From JAPUDQ01 sp049644865 (GTDB lineage: Bacteria; Patescibacteriota; Saccharimonadia; Saccharimonadales; Saccharimonadaceae): a stretch of DNA of 64,000 nucleotides. Positions 41,139-49,289 of the stretch are shown one piece after another. Under the pieces are notes generated by a model, which saw only the letters and a list, made by a program, of their open reading frames with translations, was not told the origin of the DNA and made no database searches. Position 1 is the stretch's first letter, and the number at the start of each line of letters is the position of its first letter. Location of the stretch: the NCBI GenBank assembly GCA_049644865.1, contig JBARSV010000019.1:119394-183393 (forward strand). The letters are read 5' to 3'. The translations under genes and the position numbers were made by a program.

Positions 41139-42051
41139 CCTGAATCTCGAATTACCCCTCCAAACGAAAACACGCTAGAATTTCTCTTGTAAAGCTTTCA
41201 AACAAACAGGAGGAAACCTATGCGTGTTTTACGTCAACATCATCTCATACCATTGTTCGTAATGGTAGGCGAACGTCTCCCAGTGCCTCAGATACACCGA
41301 GGCCGTAAGGCAATACTACGGGATAGTGAAGCCATCACTATCCTGGCATTTAACCTGTTAACCTGTCAGCAGCAAACCCTCCGTCAAGTCTACGACTGGA
41401 TCAGTCAATACCACACCAGTGACTTTCCGATCCTGCCGACCTACCAGAACTTTGTCAAACACTGCCACCGGATAATCCCCACGCTTGCCCATGTGTTAGA
41501 CGGGTTACTCATACACGAAGCGGAGCTTCGCTTCATGGATAGCACCATGCTTGAGGTGTGTCGCCTGGTACGCATGCGCTGGCATCGTGTTGCGAGGGGG
41601 TATGCCAAAAAAGGGTACAATCACCAGGGTGAGCACTATGGATTTAAGTTGCACGCAGGCATCGACAATGACGGGCGACTTTGCGCCTACGTCTTTAGCG
41701 ATGCCGTGGATCACGACAGTCGAGCACTACCGTATCTTGTTAACAGGCACACCAAGGTAGCGGTTGGCGATACTGGCTACCGGAGTGCCTTACACAAGAA
41801 GATACACCGAGCCTGGGGCACGATCTTTGTCGTACCACCGCATTACAAACAGCGAAGACAAATAGCCACACAGTCGCAGATGAAGCTTCTCAAGCGCAGG
41901 CCAAAGATCGAAGCCGTTTTTGACTACCTCAAAGAACATCTCCATTTACAAACGAGCTTTCCAAGGAGTATGCAGGGCTACGCCCTGCATTATCTCAGAA
42001 TACTTCTCGGATAGCAGTTACTTGTGTTGGGGTGGTAATTCGAGATTCAGG
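41139..42051 (+). mobile_element. Insertion sequence, IS982-like
   Basis: Perfect 18-bp terminal inverted repeats CCTGAATCTCGAATTACC (41139-41156) and complement (42034-42051) enclose one transposase gene; length 913 bp. No clear target duplication can be read. It sits between the two carbonic-anhydrase-like paralogs, and its right end is 9 bp from the -35 box of the second. Confidence 0.85.
41220..42014 (+). CDS. IS982-family DDE transposase
   Basis: 264 residues with AGGAGG 6 nt upstream. DDE signatures: first Asp in FMDSTMLEVC, KKGYNHQGEHYGFKLHAG, second Asp in VGDTGYRSALHKK, and the Glu in RRPKIEAVFDYLKEHLHL. The frame is intact and full length, so the element may be active or recently active. 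Confidence 0.85.
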   Translation: MRVLRQHHLIPLFVMVGERLPVPQIHRGRKAILRDSEAITILAFNLLTCQQQTLRQVYDWISQYHTSDFPILPTYQNFVKHCHRIIPTLAHVLDGLLIHEAELRFMDSTMLEVCRLVRMRWHRVARGYAKKGYNHQGEHYGFKLHAGIDNDGRLCAYVFSDAVDHDSRALPYLVNRHTKVAVGDTGYRSALHKKIHRAWGTIFVVPPHYKQRRQIATQSQMKLLKRRPKIEAVFDYLKEHLHLQTSFPRSMQGYALHYLRILLG

Positions 42052-42060
42052 GAATTATAA

Positions 42061-42089
42061 TTGACAATTATTATATGTGATATTATACT
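42061..42089 (+). promoter_or_regulatory. Consensus promoter right of the insertion sequence
   Basis: TTGACA (42061-42066), 17-nt spacer, TATACT (42084-42089), then 9 nt to the ATG at 42099. The -35 is 9 bp from the insertion-sequence end, so the insertion may have changed upstream control. Confidence 0.7.
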
Positions 42090-42098
42090 AAATAATCT

Positions 42099-43316
42099 AT
42101 GTCAAAAGGTATGGACCAGCTACCTGGGATTGATTTTGATGGCGCTTGGAGGCGGCATATTGAAGAGAATTATCGTAAGAACGGATACGATATAGCTGTT
42201 AATATTCGAGCCGAGTGGCTACCTCAGGCTGCGTATACGACTCGTGGGTCTTTTCTTGAGTGCGCTGAACAGCTATTAAATGTAGGTCGCAGTGATAAAT
42301 GCAGCCCTACAGACATTAGGGATACGTGGACGGGTGCGATATCACTTAACTCAATCCGTCAAAATGGAGTAAAAATTGATACTTTGCCCGATCCAAAGAA
42401 TCTTTCGCAGTACTATGTCGTTTGTAGCCCATATGCTCCCACGCGTTGCATCGATGGACGAGGTATTTCACAATATGGTGAATCACCATATTCTAGTGCA
42501 GATCGGCTTCTGGGCGCACAGGTTCCTGGCGGCACTGCCATGGCTGCCCTGAGTGCACGCGTAGCAGCCTGGGGGACGGTATATACAGATGACTTTTCCT
42601 TGGCGCATGACATTACTATTCTTGATAAAACATTTTGTTCGTTTGGTATGCGTATTGGTGGTCATATTGATGAGAGATATTCTGAAGATATAACAGGTTG
42701 CGGGGCAATTGACATGTTGCCGGCAATTATTGAAAGAGTCACGCAACCGACCGCTCAAAAACAGGTCCGCAAATTAGCGCAACTAATCATGGGTGATACT
42801 TATGATAGCGAAATTACTGATGCGGTGGTTGGTCGCTTGACAGCGCTTCAAGGCCTATCTGATGAATATCTCGCTTACGATCGCCATTCAAATACATATG
42901 GGTATCGTCATGAAGCTATAAGTTCTATACGGCGTAACAGTCCATATGATGTATCCCAACTTTGCGGCCCTCACCGCGAGGCGGCTTTTGTGATAAATCT
43001 TGTTCCTCACACCACATTTCATGTTGATCAGTTTACTAGTGATAATGGAGGGGAGGTGTCTATTTTCAACTATGATTTTTGGCGTTCATTGCTAATTGCC
43101 GAAAAATTGTATCCTGCCAACTCTAATAGTTCTAGTGATGAGAAAGATATTCAATCATTATTGCGTAAGCGTTATATCACGTCGCGAGCCTTACTTGCCG
43201 TAGCGACCTGTATGGTACTGACTGATGGGTCTCAGGAACTGATGATCCGCGAATTGCCTGTTATTGGCAAGAAAGAAGCAGTTGATAATACAGATTTCGA
43301 AACATTACTTTTTTGA
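42099..43316 (+). CDS. Beta/cadmium-carbonic-anhydrase-like protein (second paralog)
   Basis: 405 residues, with an N-terminal extension of about 65 residues compared with the paralog. The metal-site pattern is kept: Cys117-x-Asp119-x-Arg121 (TRCIDGRG), GAQVPGGTAMAA, His189 (GGHIDE) and Cys201 (GCGAID). The C-terminal domain again has AAFVINL, YDFWRSLLIA and VLTDGSQ. More A/T-rich than the first copy. Near-leaderless from a strong promoter. Confidence 0.55.
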   Translation: MSKGMDQLPGIDFDGAWRRHIEENYRKNGYDIAVNIRAEWLPQAAYTTRGSFLECAEQLLNVGRSDKCSPTDIRDTWTGAISLNSIRQNGVKIDTLPDPKNLSQYYVVCSPYAPTRCIDGRGISQYGESPYSSADRLLGAQVPGGTAMAALSARVAAWGTVYTDDFSLAHDITILDKTFCSFGMRIGGHIDERYSEDITGCGAIDMLPAIIERVTQPTAQKQVRKLAQLIMGDTYDSEITDAVVGRLTALQGLSDEYLAYDRHSNTYGYRHEAISSIRRNSPYDVSQLCGPHREAAFVINLVPHTTFHVDQFTSDNGGEVSIFNYDFWRSLLIAEKLYPANSNSSSDEKDIQSLLRKRYITSRALLAVATCMVLTDGSQELMIRELPVIGKKEAVDNTDFETLLF

Positions 43317-43338
43317 GCTAATGCGCGGGGTTTGAAAT

Positions 43339-44328
43339 TCAGTCTACACTATTTTGGCTCTCGAGGATATCTCTTATTTGACGAGTTGAATATGCTTGCA
43401 TTAGTTTATTCCTCAGATCGCTCGCACCGTCGAAATCGCGGATGTATATCTTAAAAAATCGTTTCAGAGTGTCAAATGGCCGTCCAGTCTGTGCGGCGTA
43501 GCGGTCGTATAATTCCAGGTGATATTTCAGCAAATCTATGAGCTCAGACTTTCGATTGCCTCCAAGTGATTCACCTCTTCCCTTATCTTTCTTCCCTCTT
43601 CCCTCTGACCGCGCAAACGCAAACGGATTGCTAAAGATACCCCGTCCGATCATGACACCATCGCAACCATTCTGCTCGATAAGCTCCAGCCCATGCATGT
43701 GGTCACGAACATCACCATTACCGATGACAACTGTCTGCGGGGCGACCTCATCACGAAGTGCTATTATGTCGGACATGAGTTCCCAATGCGCCGGGACTTT
43801 ACTCATCTCACGTTTGGTCCTGAGGTGAATCGTTAGCGCTGCAATATCTTGCTGTAGCAGCAACCGTAGCCAGTTATGCCATTCATCGGTCGAACTATAG
43901 CCGAGTCGCGTCTTGACGCTAACTGGCAGACCAGCTGACTTCGCTGCTTGGATCGATGCGACGGCGATGTCTGGTCGACGGATCAGCGCTGAGCCGCCAG
44001 ATTTAACGGCGGATTTAGCTGGACAGCCCATGTTGATATCGATACCGTCGTAGCCTAAAGAACGGCAGTGGTAGGCAATTTGCTCCATATCACCTGGTTC
44101 GCCGCCCCATATTTGAGCCAGAATTGGGTGTTCGTCGTCGGTACGTACGAGTCGCCCGCGAATTGCTTTGTCGCCAGCATGTACCCAGCCGGTCGCATTG
44201 GTAAATTCCGTGTAGTAAAGATCGGGCGGGGCAGCCCGGGCAATAACGTGGCGAAATACCACGTCGGTCACCGCCTCCATGGGCGCGAGGGCAAAAAATG
44301 GTCGGGGTAATTCGTCCCAAAATGTCAT
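43339..44328 (-). CDS. dus: tRNA-dihydrouridine synthase
   Basis: 329 residues. Opening FFALAPMEAVTDVVFRHV, then YDGIDINMGCPAKSAVKSGG with the catalytic Cys and VIGNGDVRD / CDGVMIGRGIFSNP for FMN binding. It reduces specific uridines of tRNA. A low-complexity insertion (about 21 residues, GRGKKDKGRGESLGG) encoded by purine repeats interrupts the C-terminal part around 43550-43615. -10 GATAAT (44340-44335) ends 6 nt before ATG 44328. Confidence 0.9.
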   Translation of the reverse strand: MTFWDELPRPFFALAPMEAVTDVVFRHVIARAAPPDLYYTEFTNATGWVHAGDKAIRGRLVRTDDEHPILAQIWGGEPGDMEQIAYHCRSLGYDGIDINMGCPAKSAVKSGGSALIRRPDIAVASIQAAKSAGLPVSVKTRLGYSSTDEWHNWLRLLLQQDIAALTIHLRTKREMSKVPAHWELMSDIIALRDEVAPQTVVIGNGDVRDHMHGLELIEQNGCDGVMIGRGIFSNPFAFARSEGRGKKDKGRGESLGGNRKSELIDLLKYHLELYDRYAAQTGRPFDTLKRFFKIYIRDFDGASDLRNKLMQAYSTRQIRDILESQNSVD

Positions 44329-44351
44329 CAGTTCATTATCTCATAAATTGA

Positions 44352-44372
44352 AAGAGCCCGCATGAAGCGGAC
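44352..44372 (-). terminator. Hairpin terminator upstream of dus
   Basis: GAGCCCGC/GCGGACTC stem with ATGAA loop, followed on the minus strand by CTCTTTC. It would stop leftward transcripts coming from the tRNA-like region before the dus promoter. Confidence 0.55.
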
Positions 44373-44796
44373 TCAGGATTGCTCAAGGTTCATCTAGAGC
44401 TCGATGATCTTTAGCTGAGGCCAAAGAGGGGCGGGCGGAGGGGCGACGCGGGGCAGCGCCGCCCCTCCGCGCAACCTGACGACTCTCATTAACCGCTGAG
44501 GGGGTCGGCGGCGAATCCATCGTCAGTGCCCAACCGTAGGCGAGCAGGGGGTCCCACCGTACGGTTGCTTAAGGCGACGAGACATACTGTGCATCGTGCC
44601 AAGCCGATTGGTCACGCGCGGCGTACATCTCGTCGCCAGCTTTTTTTGGGGGGGTGACTGAAGGAGCGGGAATACCGCGGGCGAGACAAGGTCAATGCCC
44701 CGCCCGCGGCTCCATCCCGGCTCTCCCTTCCGGGACTACCCGACCGAAGGGACGGACGGGGTGCTACGACCGTGCGTGGTATGGGCACGCACGGTC
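44373..44796 (-). ncRNA. GC-rich structured region, candidate non-coding RNA
   Basis: About 420 bases with many strong stems: 11 bp just past the tRNA-like CCA end (GACCGTGCGTG and complement), a 9-bp CCGCGGGCG stem, GGCGACGAGA/TCTCGTCGCC (44573-44582 / 44628-44637), CAACCGTA/TACGGTTG (44531-44538 / 44560-44567), and a 10-bp stem 44435-44444 / 44461-44470. It ends in a leftward terminator. No open frame is convincing. I checked for RNase P, tmRNA and SRP RNA core motifs and did not find them. Confidence 0.4.
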
Positions 44797-44871
44797 TGGA
44801 GACTGAGGTCGGAATCGAACCGACAACCTTTTGGCTTACGTCCAAACGCGCTGCCACTGCGCCACTCAGCC
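44797..44871 (-). tRNA. tRNA-like gene, isotype uncertain
   Basis: Folds as a cloverleaf: acceptor GGCTGAG/CTCAGTC, D-arm GCGC/GCGC, anticodon stem TTTGG/CCAAA, T-arm GTCGG-TTCGATT-CCGAC, U73 and encoded CCA. The anticodon loop reads ACGTAAG, formally GTA (Tyr), but position 33 is C instead of the universal U, and bacterial tRNA-Tyr has a long variable arm while this one is short. The isotype cannot be assigned; it may be a specialised or decayed tRNA. Confidence 0.6.
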
Positions 44872-44900
44872 ATGCTCGTTAGTTATGAGCAAGTACTTCG

Positions 44901-45027
44901 TTGGGGTGGTAGGATTTGAACCTACGACCTCTCGGCCCCTGGCCGAGTGCTCTGTCCGTCGGACTCTTCAGTTTCCTTTACTGGCGCCAGCTCAGGAAAC
45001 TTTGAAAGCTCTCTGAGCTACACCCCA
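44901..45027 (-). tRNA. tRNA-like gene with a ~54-nt insertion in the D-loop
   Basis: Acceptor TGGGGTG/CACCCCA, D-stem GCTC/GAGC, anticodon stem CTCGG/CCGAG with loop CCAGGGG (formal anticodon AGG, Pro; position 33 is C) and T-arm GTAGG-TTCAAAT-CCTAC. Between the two D-stem halves lie about 54 extra nucleotides containing an AGTTTCC/GGAAACT hairpin and a GTCC/GGAC hairpin. No CCA is encoded. It may be a tRNA with an intron at an unusual place, or a decayed gene. Confidence 0.5.
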
Positions 45028-45030
45028 GCA

Positions 45031-45047
45031 ACCGGCCGAGGGCCGGT
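45031..45047 (-). terminator. Short hairpin between the Cys-rich gene and the tRNA-like gene
   Basis: ACCGGCC-GAG-GGCCGGT, 7-bp stem with 3-nt loop, 8 bp after the Cys-rich gene's stop. No U-run. Confidence 0.4.
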
Positions 45048-45054
45048 GAGGGTA

Positions 45055-45207
45055 CTACCTCGTGCACTTGCACTGACCGACCTGGCTCCCTTTCATGATG
45101 CCCGCGAAGGCATCCCAGGTACCACAGTTGCACGAGCTGTCGTTGCCCTTGCAGCACGTACCGCTACCATGACAGCGTGGACTGTCTTTGTCAGCAGTCT
45201 TCGGCAT
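45055..45207 (-). CDS. 50-residue cysteine-rich protein
   Basis: ATG 45207 follows a GAAGGA Shine-Dalgarno at 8-nt spacing; stop TAG 45057-45055. Seven Cys and one His are spread as RCHGSGTCC, SSCNCGTW and GQCKCTR, a pattern expected for a small zinc-binding or metallothionein-like peptide. Gly/Ser-rich, basic C-terminus. It is read towards the two tRNA-like genes. Not recognised; no signal peptide. Confidence 0.55.
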   Translation of the reverse strand: MPKTADKDSPRCHGSGTCCKGNDSSCNCGTWDAFAGIMKGSQVGQCKCTR

Positions 45208-45704
45208 CTCACACATCCTTCAAAATGCGCCGTAGAAGGTGGTGATCGGCTGATCACGCAACATCCTCCCTACGGTAGGATTCTAAGATACCACATTTGG
45301 AGAGACAGGTCAATCTCAATCTCAATCTTCTTTGTGGGTACAAAGAAGCAAAGACCTTACTTTCATGATTGAAAGTAACAAAGCTCCTGGGGGTGGGGCC
45401 TTCGCTCTCCAGCGATGTTGCGACTCGGGGGTCTGGGGTATCCGCAGACGCTATCGAGAAAATAGCAAAAATCATGACGGAGTCATGCACGCCATCTTCC
45501 TTTTTGTCAGCAATGAGCATCAACACAAAAAGGCCGAAGTCCCGTTTCTGGCGGGACGCAGGTCATGGCGTGCCCGTCATGAGACTCGGTATTTTCCCGA
45601 AGCGGCGAGGACCACCCCAGGACTTTTGTTTTCTTTTGGTCACAAAAGAAAGACTTGGTTCTTGGTCACAAGAACACACCCGCCCTGGCGGGGCAAAAAT
45701 TTAT
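45208..45704. other. Gene-free region with several hairpins
   Basis: About 500 bases downstream of the helicase gene. Contains GTCCCG/CGGGAC (about 45539-45557), CCCGCC/GGCGGG (about 45679-45693), repeated CAATCT units (about 45311-45330) and CTTTTGT/ACAAAAG pairs. Open frames here overlap in several registers without ribosome sites. The last hairpin may terminate the helicase transcript. Confidence 0.35.
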
Positions 45705-48700
45705 CTATGCAGTTAGATCGTCTTCAAACGCGATGATGCCCTTATAATCGAGCGAATACTCAGCCGGTAGGTCAAAATCAAGTGCTTGTATACGCTGCCA
45801 GACAGCACCGAGCAGACGGCGAAAGTCGGCTAATTTCGCCTCATCGTAGGCGTAGTCCAGTAGTACGACGTCGTTTTTTTCGTTTGGTTCGACAAACTCG
45901 ATGCGGGCGCCAGTCACGGTATAGCCGGTAAATTGTCGTGAGTTTTCGACCAGTAGTTTGTACATCATGAGCTGCTGCTCGTAGTGATGTAGCTTGATCT
46001 TTTCGTAATCAGTCCTGCCCTGCCACTTGTGAACGGCTTTGCCAGTCTTGTAGTCGGTGATATAGATCGTCTTTTCGTCGGTGTCGATGTCGATCAAGTC
46101 GATTGCGCCGGTGATGACGGCATCGTCGATGTGCACCGACTCGGTCGCAAAGCTGCGCTCGACGAGTTGTGAGGTGGTAAAGCTATCGTAGCGCTGGCGC
46201 AGAAATTCAGTCAGTGTGTCTGAGCCGCGTTGCAGCTGCTTGCCGTATTCGAGGTCAGATAATTGAAATTGCCGAAGCTGCTGATCAAAATCATGCAATA
46301 CATCTTCGACCGGTCGTCGCTTGCCAGTCGATGCGAGATGCGCATGAGCTCGCTGCAGCGTGGTGTGAATCGCCGAACCATAGGCAGCGCTCGGGCCCAT
46401 CGCTTGGGGGAATCTGAGGAGATTGTGGAGTAAAAATAATTGCGGACCGCCGCGCGCCACGTCGAGGAAATTGTTGAGATGTGTAGCACTGAGTTTGTAT
46501 CGCTCGAGCAGTGGCCTAAGCAGTTGGTCTTTGGTGGCGGTCGGTACATCGAGCAGCGGCGCTCGCCAGTCGTGTTCGACGGCTGCCACTAGTTCAGGTG
46601 TGCCTAGCTCGTCATGGTTGCTGGTTGGCAGGACGTCGGTCGGTATCGAGCCGACCGGCATCAGGTCTTTACCAGCATCACTAGTCCGCGCGGCGACGAG
46701 TGTCAGGCGGTCGCGGGCCCGCGTGAGGGCGACATAGAGCAGCCGCAGGCGTTCGTCATCACTGTCACCGACTGGCGCGAGCGGTAGATTGCTCGGAAAC
46801 GAGATCAATCGTGAGCGCGCCCTGGCACTCGCTCCCCAGATGTTCTCATGAGCATCGGTCAGATAGACATCGTCAAATTCGAGCCCTTTGGCCTTGTGGG
46901 CGCTCAGTAGCACCACGGCGCTGGCATCGTATTCGACATCGCCCTTACTCTGTAGACTGAGGTTTATATCGCGGTGGAGATCGAGAAACTCGACGAGATC
47001 ATGCAGCGTCAGCACGCGGTCAGAACGAAATTCGCGCAAGCGGCTACGGATGGTTTGCAAAGCTGAGAGGTAGGCCAGGTACGCGCCTGGCTGGGTATCG
47101 AGACTGCCTGCGGCAAAGAAATACGCTCGGTAAGGCGAGATAAATTCTTCTTGGATAGAAGCGTCACTCGCTGTTGTCTCATCAATAGCCGTATCGGCCT
47201 GTTGGGCGTCGACGACACCAAACAAATAATCACACATGTACTCGAGCGGTTCGCTAAGTGAATAGTGCGAAGCGACGATTAGCCACTCGGCGATTTGTTG
47301 CAAGCGACCGGGGCGTTCGAGCATCTCCTCAAGCCAAAATCGTTTGGCGCGGTGCGCGGCGATACTCAGTTCCCAGATGTCACGTGGTGAGACCTGCCAT
47401 GCCGGGTGCGCTAGTAGTTCTGGCAACAGTTCGTTTGCTTCGTCGAATTGCTGTGAGGCAATAGCATGGACGATGCGCGCCACCAGCTCAAGCTGGAGCA
47501 CTGGCTCGGTTTCGAGTACGTCGTCGTGACGTTCATAGCGCAGCGGCACGCCGGTTGCTTGCAGGTGCGGCAAGAGTGCGATGAGCTGGCGATGATGCCT
47601 GGCGATGACAGCGCGGCTGCGCGACGAATCGGCGCGATAATCCGCCGCGATCTGCTCGGCGAGCGCGTGGCGGGCTTCGTGTTCGGAGGCATATGTGGAG
47701 AAGCCCGTCGCAGGCACGTCGCCCGCAGGACTATTTGCCTTTCCGACCGAGACATCAATATCCCCGCTCCGAGCAGCTGCTCGGGCGCCAACTGACCTAG
47801 CTTTCGCGTCTTGCCCTCGCTTGGCCAAGTAGGCTAACTGCTCGTCGGGGGACATTGACATCTCGTCGCGGTGAGGTATGAGCGATTTATCAATCCCTAG
47901 CCGCGTTTCTAGCCGCTCATCACCCTGGACGATGACCGATCGGGCGAGAGCGAGTATGTCTGCGACCGAACGATAATTATCGCGTAGTGTCACGACTGCT
48001 ACATCACGGTAACGGCTCGTAAAGTCGATGATGTTGCTCATCGTCGCGCCTTGGAAACGGTAAATTGCTTGATCGTCATCGCCGACGACCATGAGGTTTG
48101 GCCGACCTTCACTTGCTTCGTTGTTCGTCAAATTCCAGATGAGACGCATCTGCGCGTCATTGGTGTCCTGAAATTCGTCGACAAGTATATACTGGTATGT
48201 TTCTTGCAGGTCATAGCGTAGCTCAGCGAAGACTTCGAGGGCATGCACGACGCGCAGTATCATGTCGTCATAGTCGTAGAGTTCGGCCGCTTGCATAGCC
48301 ACGAGGTAGTCGTAGTAGACGTGCCCGAGGGCGCGTAGTTTATGACCACTCACCTGGTCGCGCAAGATGGGCTGATCGTGCGCGTCTTTGGTGAGGTAGC
48401 GTTTTTTCCAGGCACTGAGTGGTTTGGTCAAGCCCTCTGCCTCGGCGTCGGTTAGGGCAGCTTGCAGGCTGTCCAGGATAAGTTGCCAGAGGGGCGTATA
48501 GCCAATGAGGCGAAATTCGTCCGCCTGATAACCAGCTATGTCGCTGATGAGTTGCTGTATACCGGCAAATGATTTCTTGCTGAGTCGTTCACCAAAGGCA
48601 GCGGCTAGTCGCGGGGCAACCCACGCGCAAAAGGCGTCATTGTGGTCGAGAATTGTGCCGAGTTCGTCGGGCGTCAGACCGCTTTTTTTGAGGTCAGATA

Positions 48701-49166
48701 TGGTCGATTGGATGTCGCGCAAGTGCGTGAACTCACCATTCATAGTGCCCGCCAGCGGATTGCCATGAGGTAACTTCTCAAGTATCTCACTCAGTATCTC
48801 ATAGCTACTCAGCTCATCGGCCGGACGAAAATGCGCCCCGTGATAAAAATACTCTCCGAAATGGTTGATAATCTCGGTACCAAAACTATGAAATGTATGG
48901 ATCGCGACTTTGTAGGCTTCTGGCCCGATCAGCCCAGCCAGGCGCTCGCGCATATTGGTGGCGGCGCTGTCGGTAAATGTTAGGCATAAGATGTTGTGTG
49001 GCAGTGTATCGGTCGAATGCAGTATGTTTGCCACGCGCACGCTCAGCAGCTCGGTCTTGCCGGTACCCGGCCCTGCCACGACCATCACTGGCCCGTCGGT
49101 GGTGTCGACTGCCTTGCGCTGATTAGCATTGAGCGCGTTGTAACGCTTCGCAAATTCTCCCTGCAT
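45705..49166 (-). CDS. UvrD/AddA-like helicase with C-terminal PD-(D/E)XK nuclease
   Basis: 1153 residues from ATG 49166. SF1A motifs: I VVAGPGTGKTELL, Ia LTFTDSAATNMRERL, II ILVDEFQDTNDAQ, III VVGDDDQAIYRFQGA, IV TLRDNYRS, V LLSAHKAKGLEFDDVYL and VI RLLYVALTRARDRL. The C-terminus has GAIDLIDID and ITDYKTGK, the D...DxK core of RecB/AddB-type nucleases. It probably processes DNA ends for recombination like AddAB, but as one chain. An Ala/Arg-rich insertion (about 47690-47860) between motifs IV and V corresponds to a dispersed repeat. Confidence 0.88.
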   Translation of the reverse strand: MQGEFAKRYNALNANQRKAVDTTDGPVMVVAGPGTGKTELLSVRVANILHSTDTLPHNILCLTFTDSAATNMRERLAGLIGPEAYKVAIHTFHSFGTEIINHFGEYFYHGAHFRPADELSSYEILSEILEKLPHGNPLAGTMNGEFTHLRDIQSTISDLKKSGLTPDELGTILDHNDAFCAWVAPRLAAAFGERLSKKSFAGIQQLISDIAGYQADEFRLIGYTPLWQLILDSLQAALTDAEAEGLTKPLSAWKKRYLTKDAHDQPILRDQVSGHKLRALGHVYYDYLVAMQAAELYDYDDMILRVVHALEVFAELRYDLQETYQYILVDEFQDTNDAQMRLIWNLTNNEASEGRPNLMVVGDDDQAIYRFQGATMSNIIDFTSRYRDVAVVTLRDNYRSVADILALARSVIVQGDERLETRLGIDKSLIPHRDEMSMSPDEQLAYLAKRGQDAKARSVGARAAARSGDIDVSVGKANSPAGDVPATGFSTYASEHEARHALAEQIAADYRADSSRSRAVIARHHRQLIALLPHLQATGVPLRYERHDDVLETEPVLQLELVARIVHAIASQQFDEANELLPELLAHPAWQVSPRDIWELSIAAHRAKRFWLEEMLERPGRLQQIAEWLIVASHYSLSEPLEYMCDYLFGVVDAQQADTAIDETTASDASIQEEFISPYRAYFFAAGSLDTQPGAYLAYLSALQTIRSRLREFRSDRVLTLHDLVEFLDLHRDINLSLQSKGDVEYDASAVVLLSAHKAKGLEFDDVYLTDAHENIWGASARARSRLISFPSNLPLAPVGDSDDERLRLLYVALTRARDRLTLVAARTSDAGKDLMPVGSIPTDVLPTSNHDELGTPELVAAVEHDWRAPLLDVPTATKDQLLRPLLERYKLSATHLNNFLDVARGGPQLFLLHNLLRFPQAMGPSAAYGSAIHTTLQRAHAHLASTGKRRPVEDVLHDFDQQLRQFQLSDLEYGKQLQRGSDTLTEFLRQRYDSFTTSQLVERSFATESVHIDDAVITGAIDLIDIDTDEKTIYITDYKTGKAVHKWQGRTDYEKIKLHHYEQQLMMYKLLVENSRQFTGYTVTGARIEFVEPNEKNDVVLLDYAYDEAKLADFRRLLGAVWQRIQALDFDLPAEYSLDYKGIIAFEDDLTA
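47690..47860 (-). repeat. Repeat inserted in frame in the helicase gene
   Basis: Encodes a stretch including SPDEQLAYLAKRGQ and an Ala/Arg/Gly-rich part not expected in UvrD proteins. Its block 47819-47850 matches the intergenic 29629-29660 at 27 of 32 bases. The reading frame stays open, so it behaves like the protein-invading palindromic elements known from Rickettsia. Confidence 0.5.
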
Positions 49167-49289
49167 GTCGCTTCTATTATGACAGATATTGCGTCCACAT
49201 AATGTAAGTGAGGAAATTATCACATTCTTACGCTATAGCATACTTTTGTGATTGCTCAAAAACGACAAATAAAAAAGACCACAACATGT

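Noticed and set aside
44612..45016. Open frames antisense to or across the tRNA-like genes
   Set aside because: Peptides such as those with ESNRQPFGL or VGFEPTTSRPLAE are known artefacts of tRNA-antisense sequence.
45254..45736. Overlapping frames of 90-134 codons downstream of the helicase
   Set aside because: Several registers compete over a hairpin-rich region; none has a ribosome site or protein-like pattern.
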